Shown: piece by piece, positions 30,590 through 40,631 of the stretch | Layout: each line of letters opens with the position of its first letter | Numbering within the stretch: position 1 is the first letter of the stretch | Source of the DNA: Nitzschia sp. pyKryTriq1 | Lineage: Eukaryota > Bacillariophyta > Bacillariophyceae > Bacillariales > Bacillariaceae | DNA length: 64,000 nt | Direction of reading: 5' to 3' | NCBI GenBank assembly: GCA_956465555.1 | Contig: OY101119.1 | Coordinates: 1,846,629-1,910,628, forward strand | Notes under the pieces: generated by a model | What the model saw: only the letters and a program-made list of their open reading frames with translations | Told to the model about the DNA's origin: nothing | The model's database searches: none | Position numbers and translations under genes: made by a program

Positions 30590-33500
30590 TCACAATCGCA
30601 TTCTTCTTGCTCTTAGCTCCTGGATCATGCTTTCGATTCGATCCATCTGTTCGCTATCATCATCAGAGCCATAGTCGGTTGCTGTCTCGTCTTCGTCGGA
30701 CGAGGCGTCGTGATGGCCAGTCGGGGTCTCGCTCCCTGTAAAGTCGCTACTCATTCCCCTGGAGCTAAATTTTCCCCGGGAGCTGAAGTCTTCTGTTTCC
30801 TCTTGTAAGTGGTTACCACTGAAGGTCGTCTGCAAGAGCACTGGAAGTTCCCTCAGTTGCTCTTGTTCCCAGGAAGCCATATCAGACGTTGAGGGTGTGG
30901 ATTGAGTTTGTGAAGCGTCACTGGCTCCGTTTCGATACCCTACCTCGACACGATCTTCGACTCGTAGAACTTGTGTACGCCGACGTGAGGCTGATTCGGC
31001 CTCGCCTGCTCCAAATGACCGCGCAGAAGGCTCACGCCTCGAAACACTCTCTGGTCTTGGTGGACCATTGGACTTGGCAGAGCTGAAAGAGCACCCAACG
31101 GGGTCCTTTTTTCCAGTGATTTTGTTCACTGATGCAGGACTCTCCACAACAATCGGATTTCTTTCCTGGCCATATTCGGCAGGGTCCTTGCCATATTCGG
31201 CAGGGTGATTGGACATACCCTTGAGCCGTAGGGTTCTATCTCTTACAGCCATAGCTGCCTGGTCTCGTTTAGCACGAAGCCGTTTAAGAGTGTCGCTTTC
31301 TTCATGGGGAATACTTCTTATCTGTGGAACTTTCTGGCTTTCTGTAGGGGGTATCGACCGTGTTGAGGATTTGATGGGAATCGACCTTGGTACATTGGAG
31401 GTGGGACAGCTCGCCGAGAAGCTGCTCGATCCCGAATCGCGACGAGCACGAAGGATTGCAAGGTTTTGTAGCAATTCAGCTGTGTTATCTTTCGACATTT
31501 GTCTCTCAAGCTCTGATCCTCGCGATGGGCCGGCTTCGATATTTATCTTCCCCGAGTCGACCAAACGTTGGACAACAGCGTCAATTCTTGAAACCAGATC
31601 ACCGGTTTCTACTGTCGATTTCGCCAATGAGATCGTGCGGTTTTCTACCGAGCGAGTTGCCTCCTGTTCGGGTGCTGGGATGACATCTTCTGACAAATCA
31701 GTTGAAACTCCTTTCATCGAGTAGTATTGTGCCTTTCCCATTTTACTATTTCTCGGGTTTTCAGCCGTGGGTCTGGTATTATCTTCGATTTTCTTGGAAA
31801 TCGCATCCACGTAAGCCTGAGCGACTTTCTTTGAGGCTTTTGGGGGCATAATAACTGATCGGACTGGTAGTCGCTTGATGTTCTTCGGTGGATGTGACTC
31901 GTCGGTGGCGTCTTTTCCGTTTTGTTCCCGGTAAGCTTTCCGTTGCTGGAATTCATGAATTTTTGCCACAAGTTCCTCTTGATGTTTTTCGTCCCTTTGT
32001 TGTAGAGTCGAATTCACTTTCATACTTTGAGGACTTGGTATCAAGTTGTTGGAGTCACCGCTGAGACTCAAAGCGATTGTCAATTCATTTGAAGACTCCT
32101 GTGGTGCGTCCTTCCCATATCGAGGCTCTTTGTCGGCTGATTGGTTGGCTGGGAGCATCGACATCCTGGGTTTGCTTTGTTCGCGCTCTCCGTGTCTGAG
32201 TGCTACCATGGAATTGTCTTCAGAAGAAGATTGTGCGATCGTTTGGTCCCTTGGATCTTCGGTAGCAAGACTGTACATCAACGAGGTACAGTCTTCTTCT
32301 CTGTTGCCTGGCGATTCCACCCATCTCTCCTGCGAATCAGAAGACACGGAAAGAATTAAATTTTCAACTTCCGATTTCTCTCGGACTCTTCGACTAGCAC
32401 TTTGTCCCCTGATAGTAGTGTTGGACAATGTTTTCTTTAGATCCAACAATTCCTTCGCGGTTGACTTTCTGCATAGCGGCCCTCCAGTTGAACCCATTGT
32501 CGAAGCTCCATCCCAGCCATCAGATGCATCATCGAGCACCAGCAAGGCCTCCTTTGTAGTGATGAAATCGCCTTCTTGCCATATGACTCCGAGAGGCTTT
32601 TTCACCTGGACGTCCTCACCAAAGCAAGCCATGAAAGTACCACAAGCTCCACTGTTGGGCTGCAATTGGACTCGTGTACTTGCTGTGTCATTGGAAGCTA
32701 AATGAGGAATAGTCTCGACATACTTCCCTGTTTCGTTGATGGCGTCATCCTTCGTTGCGTCTGCGAATCTCTGGGCCCTGGCAGCAAGCTTTTCCTTAAG
32801 TTCATCCATGAGGTGAGGAGGTGTGACAGGAACGTTGAAAGAATGCGTATTTCGAGCCGAATGACGATTCACAATACTGTTTGTCTCTTCGTCGTCCTCT
32901 TCGGACTCATCAGAACTCACAGCATCTCTCTCCGTTGCACCGATAGGTTGGCTTTTCGCATGTTTCCTGATCTTATCCGGAACTCCAAAGGTCTGGTGTA
33001 GCTGCAAATTTCTAACAAGTTTGCTAATGAATTCGCTGGCCTGTTCTGCAATCGGCGATGTCACTAGGATTCAATATAAAGAATCATGGACACAATACTG
33101 TGAGTTTCTTTGTTGTGCGTGCAATAGACAACCGTATTCCTTCTCTTGTTGTCTTACCTTTCGCTTCGTCGCCGACCTCATCTTTTGTATCAATCGTTCG
33201 CTTCAAAGAGCTAGCGGAGGAATATCCATCATCGTCAGACGTTGTGTAGTCACTTCCCGAGGTGTCTGAAGACGTGATACTGCCCTTCTCTGAATCATCG
33301 CTGGAAACAGATTTCGATTTCGAGGGAACTTTCGTTGCATTCCTACTAGGTGATCTTTGTGCAGCCCTAGTTGACGTTTTTCTGGTGACAGAAGTTTGGT
33401 CGTCGCTAGACTCCAAGTCCGACTCAGAAGAATCGCTGATTGAATCAAAGAACCTCGATACAGTATTCAGCGGTGAAGACTTTCTTCCACCCCTGGGGCT

Positions 33501-34124
33501 TGAAGAAATCCTTCGTGGACTCGTTTTTTTCTGGGGGCTTCTCGGGCTGGGGATGCGATTTCCCTCCACAACAGTTTCTCCAATAGTCACCTTCAGATCC
33601 ACCTTCGCGCGCGCCGCTCTCATGTCAGGGAAGGAAAATCCATTCTTCTTCTTGTCAGCTCCCTCAGAGCTGGCCATGCTATCCATAACTGCAAAATTGA
33701 TCTGGTCTCTGATTCTGTCCTCTCGTGTTTGTTCTCTACTAGCTTTTTCTTGTCTCTCCGGTGCCCTTCTATCTTCGTTCGTGGGACCATCACGGGGCTC
33801 ATGGTCGCTCTGGTTTTTATTCTGAATCATCTCTTCTGTTCTGGCTTCAACAAGAGGAACCTCAGCTTGGTCCGGCTTGGAAACGAGAGCAACACTATCG
33901 AAGCTATTCACTTGATATTTTTCATGTTTGGTAGCTGGCCGCCCAACAACATTCCAATCCTCGTCTCGACCGTCACGAAGTTTACCCAGAAGCGACTGCA
34001 AACGCTTGGAACGACGGAAACTCTTGGAATCTACTTCCGGCTCTAGCTGTGACATGGATTCTCTTTCTTTGGTTGCCCAATGGCTCTCTCGAACTTCCAC
34101 GCCTAGAGTTTCAATTTCCACCAT
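30590..34124 (-). CDS. Large disordered Ser/Arg/Asp-rich protein, unrecognised
   Basis: Exons are 34124-33158 and 33063-30590 (intron 94 nt), giving 1146 residues. I do not recognise a domain. The sequence is charged, Ser-rich and low in hydrophobic residues; phospho-acceptor-like runs (SDSSESDLESSDD, SSDTSGSDYTTSDDD) alternate with basic SPR patches (SPRSPQKKTSPRR). The only compact hydrophobic patch is SGACGTFMACFGED near residue 490. A short motif, leucine then LRA with a basic pair, recurs as LAILRARRD, LKRLRAKRD and the C-terminal IQELRARRMRL. PAEYGKD is duplicated in tandem (DNA 31171-31210). The gene is divergent from the 1648-residue protein at 34658, which has similar composition and a similar CG-x3-A-x-C patch, so they may be distant paralogues. 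Nuclear or cytoskeletal roles are equally possible. Confidence 0.8.
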
Positions 34125-34657
34125 GGTAGATTACTCGTTGTTGGGTTGGATGTTAAAAGGTTGGGTTTGCTTGGAGGGAAAGCATGGATGTCGATGAGAT
34201 GACTGCCACCAAGCCGATGCATATTATCTCAACTTTAGCGATGTGAAGGAAGATGAATCATATTTAAAGCTGGATGTTAGATATAGTCGCAGTTTCATTT
34301 TATATAAATATTCAACTCGTATATTAAATTCCCCCCTTACTTAGGAATCATCATGTCGTAGTAAATCTCCGCATGCGCGCACATTTTCGACACTTAAGAA
34401 CACACACACATCGCTGAAACAGGGCGCTCGCCGTAGATCGCCATCTCAGTTTCGAGAGACGACAGTTCCGTCAGAAAGTAGCTTGGACCTGCGCGAAAGC
34501 ACCAGATAACCAAGTGAAGAATACCATACTACATCACCATAGCGAGTATCTACAGTATCTATTTGCTTTGAAAGCTGACAAAGACGCATCGCAGCAGTCT
34601 ATTCTAGTTTTATCGATCTCGAGGTAGGCACAGATTGCCAACCCGAAAGCAGGCACA
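34125..34657. promoter_or_regulatory. Divergent promoter region of the two large disordered-protein genes
   Basis: 533 nt between two ATGs pointing away from each other. It contains an A/T-rich stretch with tatataaat-type words at 34290-34330, a candidate for core promoter elements, and a (ca) run near 34401. Shared regulation of the two genes is an inference from this layout. Confidence 0.4.
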
Positions 34658-37600
34658 ATGGTCCGAAAAGAGAACGTCCAAGCCGGTGGGAATTCATTGC
34701 TCCGAACGGCTGCCGATAAGCGTGCTGGGCCTGGCAGATTTGCTTCGTTGATTGCGCGAGGAACTGCAAAGCCACCCGTGAAGAAAGTGAAATTCTCAAG
34801 TTCCGATGCGTCCAGAGTCTCCGATATGACAGCTACGGTTGTTGAAGATCGCCCCGCTGTCGTCAAGGAGGTCCGAAATGATGACATCGATGTGGAAAGC
34901 AGCGTCTTCGGAATGTCCGTGAATTCTGTAGATTCTTACTCATTTGCAAAGGCCTTTGGAAATCCCAAAACTACAACGCCTCAACCCTTGGCGTATCGAC
35001 TACCGCCAAAGAGAGATGCAAAGAACATGGTGAAGAAATCAATGGAAATTCAGCCCGGTCTTTCTATCAAAGCACCATCGCCAATGTCACTCGACCGGAT
35101 TCACGTTCAAATGGGACAAGAACGTACCGCTCCAGAATCCGCGGAATACAAAAAAGAGCAGGAGGAAAGACGTAAAATCGAAGAGAAGGAGCGATTGAAC
35201 AAGGAATACAAGCAAGCGAAGAAGGCTGCCGCTGAGCAGCTGAAGGAAGTTGTGAACGAAGAGGTGGGCGAGGGGTTCGAAGCCCAGCTCGAGGACGATG
35301 ACGCAGTAGAGGAAGCTCCTGCGAAGAAAAAGTCACTTGTCAAAAAGATGTGGGGAAAACTCCGCCCCAAGAAACCGATGACAACTGATCGAGCACATGC
35401 CATGGCCCGCGAAGCGATGGAAAAATTCAAGGGGAAAAGCAACAGTGGGAAACCCCCGCTTGTCCCTGGTCCTTTGCCGGTCCAAGAAATTGCAGTTGAT
35501 CGAGATGAGTCCATCTCTGACCTAGACAATTCACAACGAAAAGGATTCCCAGTCCATGAGATTCTTATGAAAGATGAAGATGATTCTCGAGACGATACAA
35601 GCGTTTCGACCCTTGGCACAGCTCACATTCTGGAGCGCATGGCACCTGGGCCGTTGAATAAAGCTCGTTATGGCAAGGATGTGCGCGATCCAACACCAAC
35701 CGAAGAAATGGACGAAATGAGGGAAGAGATGTTCCTACCCCCGGGGGTGACGGTGAAGAAATCTGCCGTTGCCGGTCTTGAAGCTCTTATCGACCAGATC
35801 GATTCTGGGACTGGAACAGAAGATGCTGGAGCTGAAGCAAACGTACTGGCTGCGTGCGCACCAAAAAAGAAGTCGTCGATGGATCATGTAAACCCAGGAA
35901 ATTGTGGATTATCACTAGCACTCTGTATGAACCCGCTTGGGGGCTCCCAACAAAGCAGTACAAAGAATGGCTCCCGACACAGCACAAAGAATGGAGACTC
36001 CGAAAAAGATTCATTGAAAGACTACAATGTGAACGAGTCACGTCAACCGAGCCCACCTGATCAAGAGGATGATCTATTTACAAGTGCCGTTGATGCCGCA
36101 ATCTCTCACATCAAGAAGGGCATGACTGAGTACCAAGCTACCGACAAAAAAGACGGCAGCACTCATGATGATTCGTCGTTTACTGGTATTGATCTAAAGA
36201 AGACATTGAGCCCGATTGAAGAAGATGAATATTATAGTCCCCGAAATAGGGCCACGCAAAAGACAAATGACAAAGATTATGACGACGTCATCGACTTGAC
36301 CAATCTTGCAAGCCCTATGTCTCCGACCACCCAAGACGGTATAAAGGGAGAGAAGGGTGCCAGACAAGAGCCATTCAGCTTTGACAATTTCATGGACATT
36401 GCTGCATCAAAACTCACGTGGAAGAAAGATTCTGATAGATACGCCGTTGAAGATGAATCCTCCAGGAATGTCATTCACGGTCATGATGTGGAGGCTGATT
36501 CGATTGACGACGACAACATCCCGGTGGTTAAAGGTTATAAGATCAGGAAATCCGAGAATCAGACCACACCCAAAGCAAGTGGAAGCCAATTTTCATCCAA
36601 AAACTCAGCCAACAACTTTTCGAGTCGGGATAGACGTTCGACGCAAGAAGTTGCGAGCCCGCTCTCTCCTCAGTCAAGTTTCGAAGTTTATGAGCATCCG
36701 GAAGGTGACATTGTGATGTGGTCGGAAAATCCAATTCAGTCTAATAAATCTCCTGCGGGAAAGAATACGACTGAAAAGGGATTCCCAGGACACTTTTCAG
36801 ATGGACTATTTGATCTTCTTTCCATGGATGAGTCTGTCAGTAGAGGAAGAAAGAAGGTACCATTTCTTTCCGAGCAGCCCACTGACAATCCTTCCACCGA
36901 TGAAGGCGAAGAAGAAGAAGAGGCCATGGATGATATCCCTTGCATGTTCGATTTTATGTGTGAAAACGATGGCTTGGGAGGACAAAAATCAAAAGGGAAC
37001 AAAGAGTTCAAAAAGATTTCTGCCAAGGCTGCCGGCCGACATGGTGTTCGACTTGACGAAAACGAATTGTCGGACGATGAAGACATCGGATACGAGACAA
37101 TGGATCCTAATCTAGGTGTCATGTGCGGAGCTGTCCCCCTCTACTTTATGTATACGACGCAAAACAAGAAGCAAGAAATTTCTAAAGGCAAGAAGAAGAA
37201 TAAGTTGAACAAAAACGACAGTGAAGATTCTGAAGATGGAGAAAAGAAGGGGAAGATTGACAAGGAGGGGATCGTAGAGATTCGTGGTAATTTGGCGCGG
37301 AAAGCAATGACAGAGTCTACTCCAAAGCAGAAAACGGACGAAGGCTATAGCCAAAACGTGGAGATCCCATTGGTCACGCGATATCACGAGTCCGACGCCG
37401 GTCGAGATAAGGTACTGCTGGACGGAGACGACGCGTATTGGGATACTTTGTCGACCATCGCCTCGACAAAAGATCGAAGCTCAGATTCCGCAAAGATAAC
37501 CAATTTGGTGACCGGGGCAGAACCTGGTCCTATCCCCGTTGAGATTACCATGAAAAACAAGACACAGGAAGGTGACAATGCGGGAGAAAACAGCACAACT

Positions 37601-39604
37601 GCTGAAATGAAGAAAGCCATCGGGACGTTGACCAACTTGATCGAGGAAGAGAATAGCACAGATTCTCTCAATGAGAGGATGGCTGCATTTGGCTCTGGAC
37701 AAAAATCAGAAGCGTCGAGCGTTGGTGAGCACCTGAACGGATCTGGGACACCTGCAGTTGGCCCTGGGCAGAAATCAGAAGCGTCGAGTGAGGTGGACCA
37801 CCTGAACGGGTCTAGATCACATAACACTCAAGGACAATCCGATTACACACCGCCAACTCGAGGTGTGAAGAATAGAAACGATGAAGAATCCGACGACAAC
37901 AGCGGGCTTCTCCTAACTATTACAAGAAGCGAAGGCGACGAAGATGCCGGATCTCCAAGAAACGAACCCTACAGCTCGCTATGGAGTAAATCAAACCAAA
38001 GATGGCGCGGTGCTGAGGCCGAGGAAGTCAAGGACATCGAAAAAGTTAAATTCCATGGGCAGGGTGCTCGTAACGTCAAAAGGCCCACTCCAGAGAGTGA
38101 CCGCAGAGGAAAAGTCCATTCAAAACCTGAACCAGAGGGAGTTTTCCCTGGTCGTCAAATGCCCTTTTATGGAATTCTGAGTGGCAATGCATTTGCAAAC
38201 CCCTGGAAGAGTTCCAATCGAAGCGTTAGTTGGGGAGTCGAAGAGATATACGAGCCTGAAGAAACTCCGGTGTCACCATCCTCGACGGTATACGAGGACA
38301 CGAGAGCCAACAAGGCCATCATGTCCGCTGCTGCTGAAGCGGCGGCTACAAAGGCTGCTATAGAGCAGGAGATTGTCAACCAGCCCCATTCGCCTACTTC
38401 ACACAGCTCACAGTCGGGGTCTGGAGATACGAGACTCTCCGACGAAGAAGAGCAGGAATTGATCTCACGTACCCTGGAACTCTCCAAGCAACTCCTGGCC
38501 TCCATGACTTCCCAGGATCTTGAAGGAGCAGACAATGACATTGTCAGGTCTCTCTTATCCTTTGGAACCAATGAAACCAGCGCAAGATCTTCCCTACCCG
38601 AGGCTCGGATTGCGCGCTCGGCAACTGATTCTCAAACCAGCGCAGGATCTTCCTTACCAGAGCCCTCGGAGACGGACTCTAAAGGTGAGGAGTCACAAAC
38701 TCCAAAGGAACGACCCCCTACCCCCAGCTCAGTTCGTCCACTAGGGCCTGTGCCAGAAACGGAAATCTTTAATGAAGCTCTTTTCCATGTCCTCGATGAT
38801 GCTAAGAAAACCTCAGGTGACATTTCGGAATCTCAGTCAGCTGGTAGTCCAAGATCACAACAGCAATCTTCCGAATTATTGTCAGGAGAAGAAGAATCCA
38901 GCCCTTCTGATTTCCCTCGGGATGACCCTCCCTCGATTCGACCGATACACAGCGGACGCAGCGAAGACTCGCCCATTGACGTGGAAGCCATGTTCAACAA
39001 GTACGATAACCTTGCGAATCACTTGATCGAAGAAAATGCCGAACTCAAGACTATTGCCCAAACTGGCCTTAGAGATGCTGATCCAGTGGACGAAAACAAC
39101 GGCGTCGCGACCACTGCCTCTCCCAAAGCCGGCACTCGTCTGGAACAACTTCGTGCCCACCGCGCTGAAGCCATGGCCAAACTTCAGTCGTCTCGTCGGC
39201 CAGCATCTGGAGAACGCCAGTTTGGAAATCGTGTCCAAGTTGGCAACAACAGCAAGGATCATCTTAGTCGCTACATGCGACCTCAGAGCAGTACTGGACG
39301 CAGCGTTGTTGGGGTGGAAGACTACAAGAACATGGATTTGTCGTCGATTGTGGAGCGTCGTCCCCAATCGGGGGAGCGACCCGCTCAATCTGACGCCTCG
39401 TGCAGTGGGGATTCCAACATGACAACTCCTTCGATGAAAGCCCGAGAGCTTCGAAAGCAATTGGACCAGGCCCTCCAAGCCTCTCGAAGCATCAAACAGT
39501 CTCAAGAGGAGTTGGGAAGCGAATTGGAAAACTTCAAGAATCGTTTTTACCGCAAGCATGAAGAATTGGAAGACCAAGCCGTACGTGCCATTGGAGGACT
39601 TTAA
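34658..39604 (+). CDS. Very large acidic disordered protein with C-terminal coiled coil, unrecognised
   Basis: A single exon of 1648 residues. No known domain is visible. A charged helix (KEQEERRKIEEKERLNKEYK, about residues 165-200) is followed by long acidic, Ser-rich disorder. Isolated Cys/hydrophobic patches occur: NCGLSLALCMNPLGG, IPCMFDFMCENDG and GVMCGAVPLYFMY. Two internal tandem repeats exist, of 23 residues (DNA 37691-37813) and 20 residues (38576-38671). The last 220 residues contain three blocks also found, in the same order, in the protein at 44700-47030: MFNKYDNLANHLIEENAELK; LEQLRAHRAEA; and TPSMKARELRKQLDQ with SQEEL and a K-R helix. The final block is a predicted coiled coil. 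The start is the first ATG; the next gene downstream is a phosphatase 1 kb away. Confidence 0.85.
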   Translation: MVRKENVQAGGNSLLRTAADKRAGPGRFASLIARGTAKPPVKKVKFSSSDASRVSDMTATVVEDRPAVVKEVRNDDIDVESSVFGMSVNSVDSYSFAKAFGNPKTTTPQPLAYRLPPKRDAKNMVKKSMEIQPGLSIKAPSPMSLDRIHVQMGQERTAPESAEYKKEQEERRKIEEKERLNKEYKQAKKAAAEQLKEVVNEEVGEGFEAQLEDDDAVEEAPAKKKSLVKKMWGKLRPKKPMTTDRAHAMAREAMEKFKGKSNSGKPPLVPGPLPVQEIAVDRDESISDLDNSQRKGFPVHEILMKDEDDSRDDTSVSTLGTAHILERMAPGPLNKARYGKDVRDPTPTEEMDEMREEMFLPPGVTVKKSAVAGLEALIDQIDSGTGTEDAGAEANVLAACAPKKKSSMDHVNPGNCGLSLALCMNPLGGSQQSSTKNGSRHSTKNGDSEKDSLKDYNVNESRQPSPPDQEDDLFTSAVDAAISHIKKGMTEYQATDKKDGSTHDDSSFTGIDLKKTLSPIEEDEYYSPRNRATQKTNDKDYDDVIDLTNLASPMSPTTQDGIKGEKGARQEPFSFDNFMDIAASKLTWKKDSDRYAVEDESSRNVIHGHDVEADSIDDDNIPVVKGYKIRKSENQTTPKASGSQFSSKNSANNFSSRDRRSTQEVASPLSPQSSFEVYEHPEGDIVMWSENPIQSNKSPAGKNTTEKGFPGHFSDGLFDLLSMDESVSRGRKKVPFLSEQPTDNPSTDEGEEEEEAMDDIPCMFDFMCENDGLGGQKSKGNKEFKKISAKAAGRHGVRLDENELSDDEDIGYETMDPNLGVMCGAVPLYFMYTTQNKKQEISKGKKKNKLNKNDSEDSEDGEKKGKIDKEGIVEIRGNLARKAMTESTPKQKTDEGYSQNVEIPLVTRYHESDAGRDKVLLDGDDAYWDTLSTIASTKDRSSDSAKITNLVTGAEPGPIPVEITMKNKTQEGDNAGENSTTAEMKKAIGTLTNLIEEENSTDSLNERMAAFGSGQKSEASSVGEHLNGSGTPAVGPGQKSEASSEVDHLNGSRSHNTQGQSDYTPPTRGVKNRNDEESDDNSGLLLTITRSEGDEDAGSPRNEPYSSLWSKSNQRWRGAEAEEVKDIEKVKFHGQGARNVKRPTPESDRRGKVHSKPEPEGVFPGRQMPFYGILSGNAFANPWKSSNRSVSWGVEEIYEPEETPVSPSSTVYEDTRANKAIMSAAAEAAATKAAIEQEIVNQPHSPTSHSSQSGSGDTRLSDEEEQELISRTLELSKQLLASMTSQDLEGADNDIVRSLLSFGTNETSARSSLPEARIARSATDSQTSAGSSLPEPSETDSKGEESQTPKERPPTPSSVRPLGPVPETEIFNEALFHVLDDAKKTSGDISESQSAGSPRSQQQSSELLSGEEESSPSDFPRDDPPSIRPIHSGRSEDSPIDVEAMFNKYDNLANHLIEENAELKTIAQTGLRDADPVDENNGVATTASPKAGTRLEQLRAHRAEAMAKLQSSRRPASGERQFGNRVQVGNNSKDHLSRYMRPQSSTGRSVVGVEDYKNMDLSSIVERRPQSGERPAQSDASCSGDSNMTTPSMKARELRKQLDQALQASRSIKQSQEELGSELENFKNRFYRKHEELEDQAVRAIGGL
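37691..37813 (+). repeat. 69-bp in-frame tandem repeat
   Basis: Two copies, at 37691-37744 and 37760-37813, each encode G-x-GQKSEASS, four variable residues and then HLNGS, with a 69-bp period. The repeat lies inside the large acidic protein and keeps the frame. Confidence 0.8.
38576..38671 (+). repeat. 60-bp in-frame tandem repeat
   Basis: Two copies, at about 38576-38611 and 38636-38671, encode TSARSSLPEA and TSAGSSLPEP, with a period of 20 codons. The arrangement suggests ongoing repeat expansion in the disordered part of the protein. Confidence 0.7.
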
Positions 39605-40631
39605 GAAAACGAAAAGAGCAACAACAAACAAAACGAACAAACAAGCAAGCAAGAGAAACCGAACCATGATTATTTGTTTGGTTCTCGCTACAATACTGGT
39701 ATGATTGATTCATGGTAGAATTTTTAAACAAGCTCGACACAAACAAGCATCTTTGTGAATATAATAAATGTTGAAATACACAAAACAATGCACAGCAGCA
39801 CACGTGTAGCCTTCTCCCTCGACTTCTTCTTTGATAACTTCTAGTACCGACTGAGTACAGCGCAGCCAGTACGAGTACTTCAGGAAGGGTGACCAAGCTA
39901 CTTTTGAGGATCTGATAGCATATTATAGCACACATACGTATAGACAGTACTGGTACAAGTATAATTTACTTCATCGTCTATTCCCTCGTCTATTCTTAGA
40001 GCTCTCTACTAGAGAGATTACATTCTAGGAGTACAAGTATAGTGGACGACGGGTACCAGTACTGTGTCGTATCTCATCTACATAATACGTACCGGTATGT
40101 GGTAGTCTACTGGTATACTTACTCGCCTATTGCGAGTTTTGTTGAAATCTCTCTAGTACTAGAGTAAGCCAAAGCAGCGTAAAAGTGCACTGTGTAGTAA
40201 CGGTATGTTACGTACGCTGTCTGCTGACGCTTTGACTAGCGGGACCACTTCCTTAGTCCCGGCGTTCCTGCCGGCGTTGTACCGCTACCTGGTACGTACA
40301 TAGTACTCGTAATAATGTTATTTTTTGTTATTGTTAGTTGTGTAAAAAAAGCTCTCTCCTACTCGAGAGTAGTGTAGAGTGTCTCGCTCGCGTCTCGCCC
40401 GTTGAAACTCGCTCTGCGTTCCCGTACACGTACCGGTACGTACAGGACCGCAGGGCGTTGGATGCGTGATATTTTGGATCCCACTACAATAGTACTTTAT
40501 GCCAATGTCCATGGGCAAAGACTGAATCATCACCATCATCGTTGCCACCTTTGAGATTCATTCTGTCTTTCGACCAAGGTCTTGATCTCAGACAGTGAGT
40601 AGAAAGAGCGTCGTTTTTGCTGTTTTTGAAA
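39605..40631. other. Spacer with palindrome clusters and dispersed repeat copy 3
   Basis: About 1 kb. The dispersed repeat aaagcagcgtaaaagtgcac occurs at 40171-40190. GTAC-type words cluster at 40085-40110, 40255-40310 and 40425-40450 (cacgtaccggtacgtac). tctctagtactagag words lie near 40000 and 40150. No gene is supported. The final 100 nt are the likely phosphatase 5' UTR. Confidence 0.55.
40171..40192 (+). repeat. Dispersed AAAGCAGCG...AAAAGTGCA repeat, copy 3
   Basis: This is the plus-strand version with T in place of one A (aaagcagcgtaaaagtgcac). It is preceded by agagtaagcc, which resembles the gagtaagct left flank of copy 4. Confidence 0.7.
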
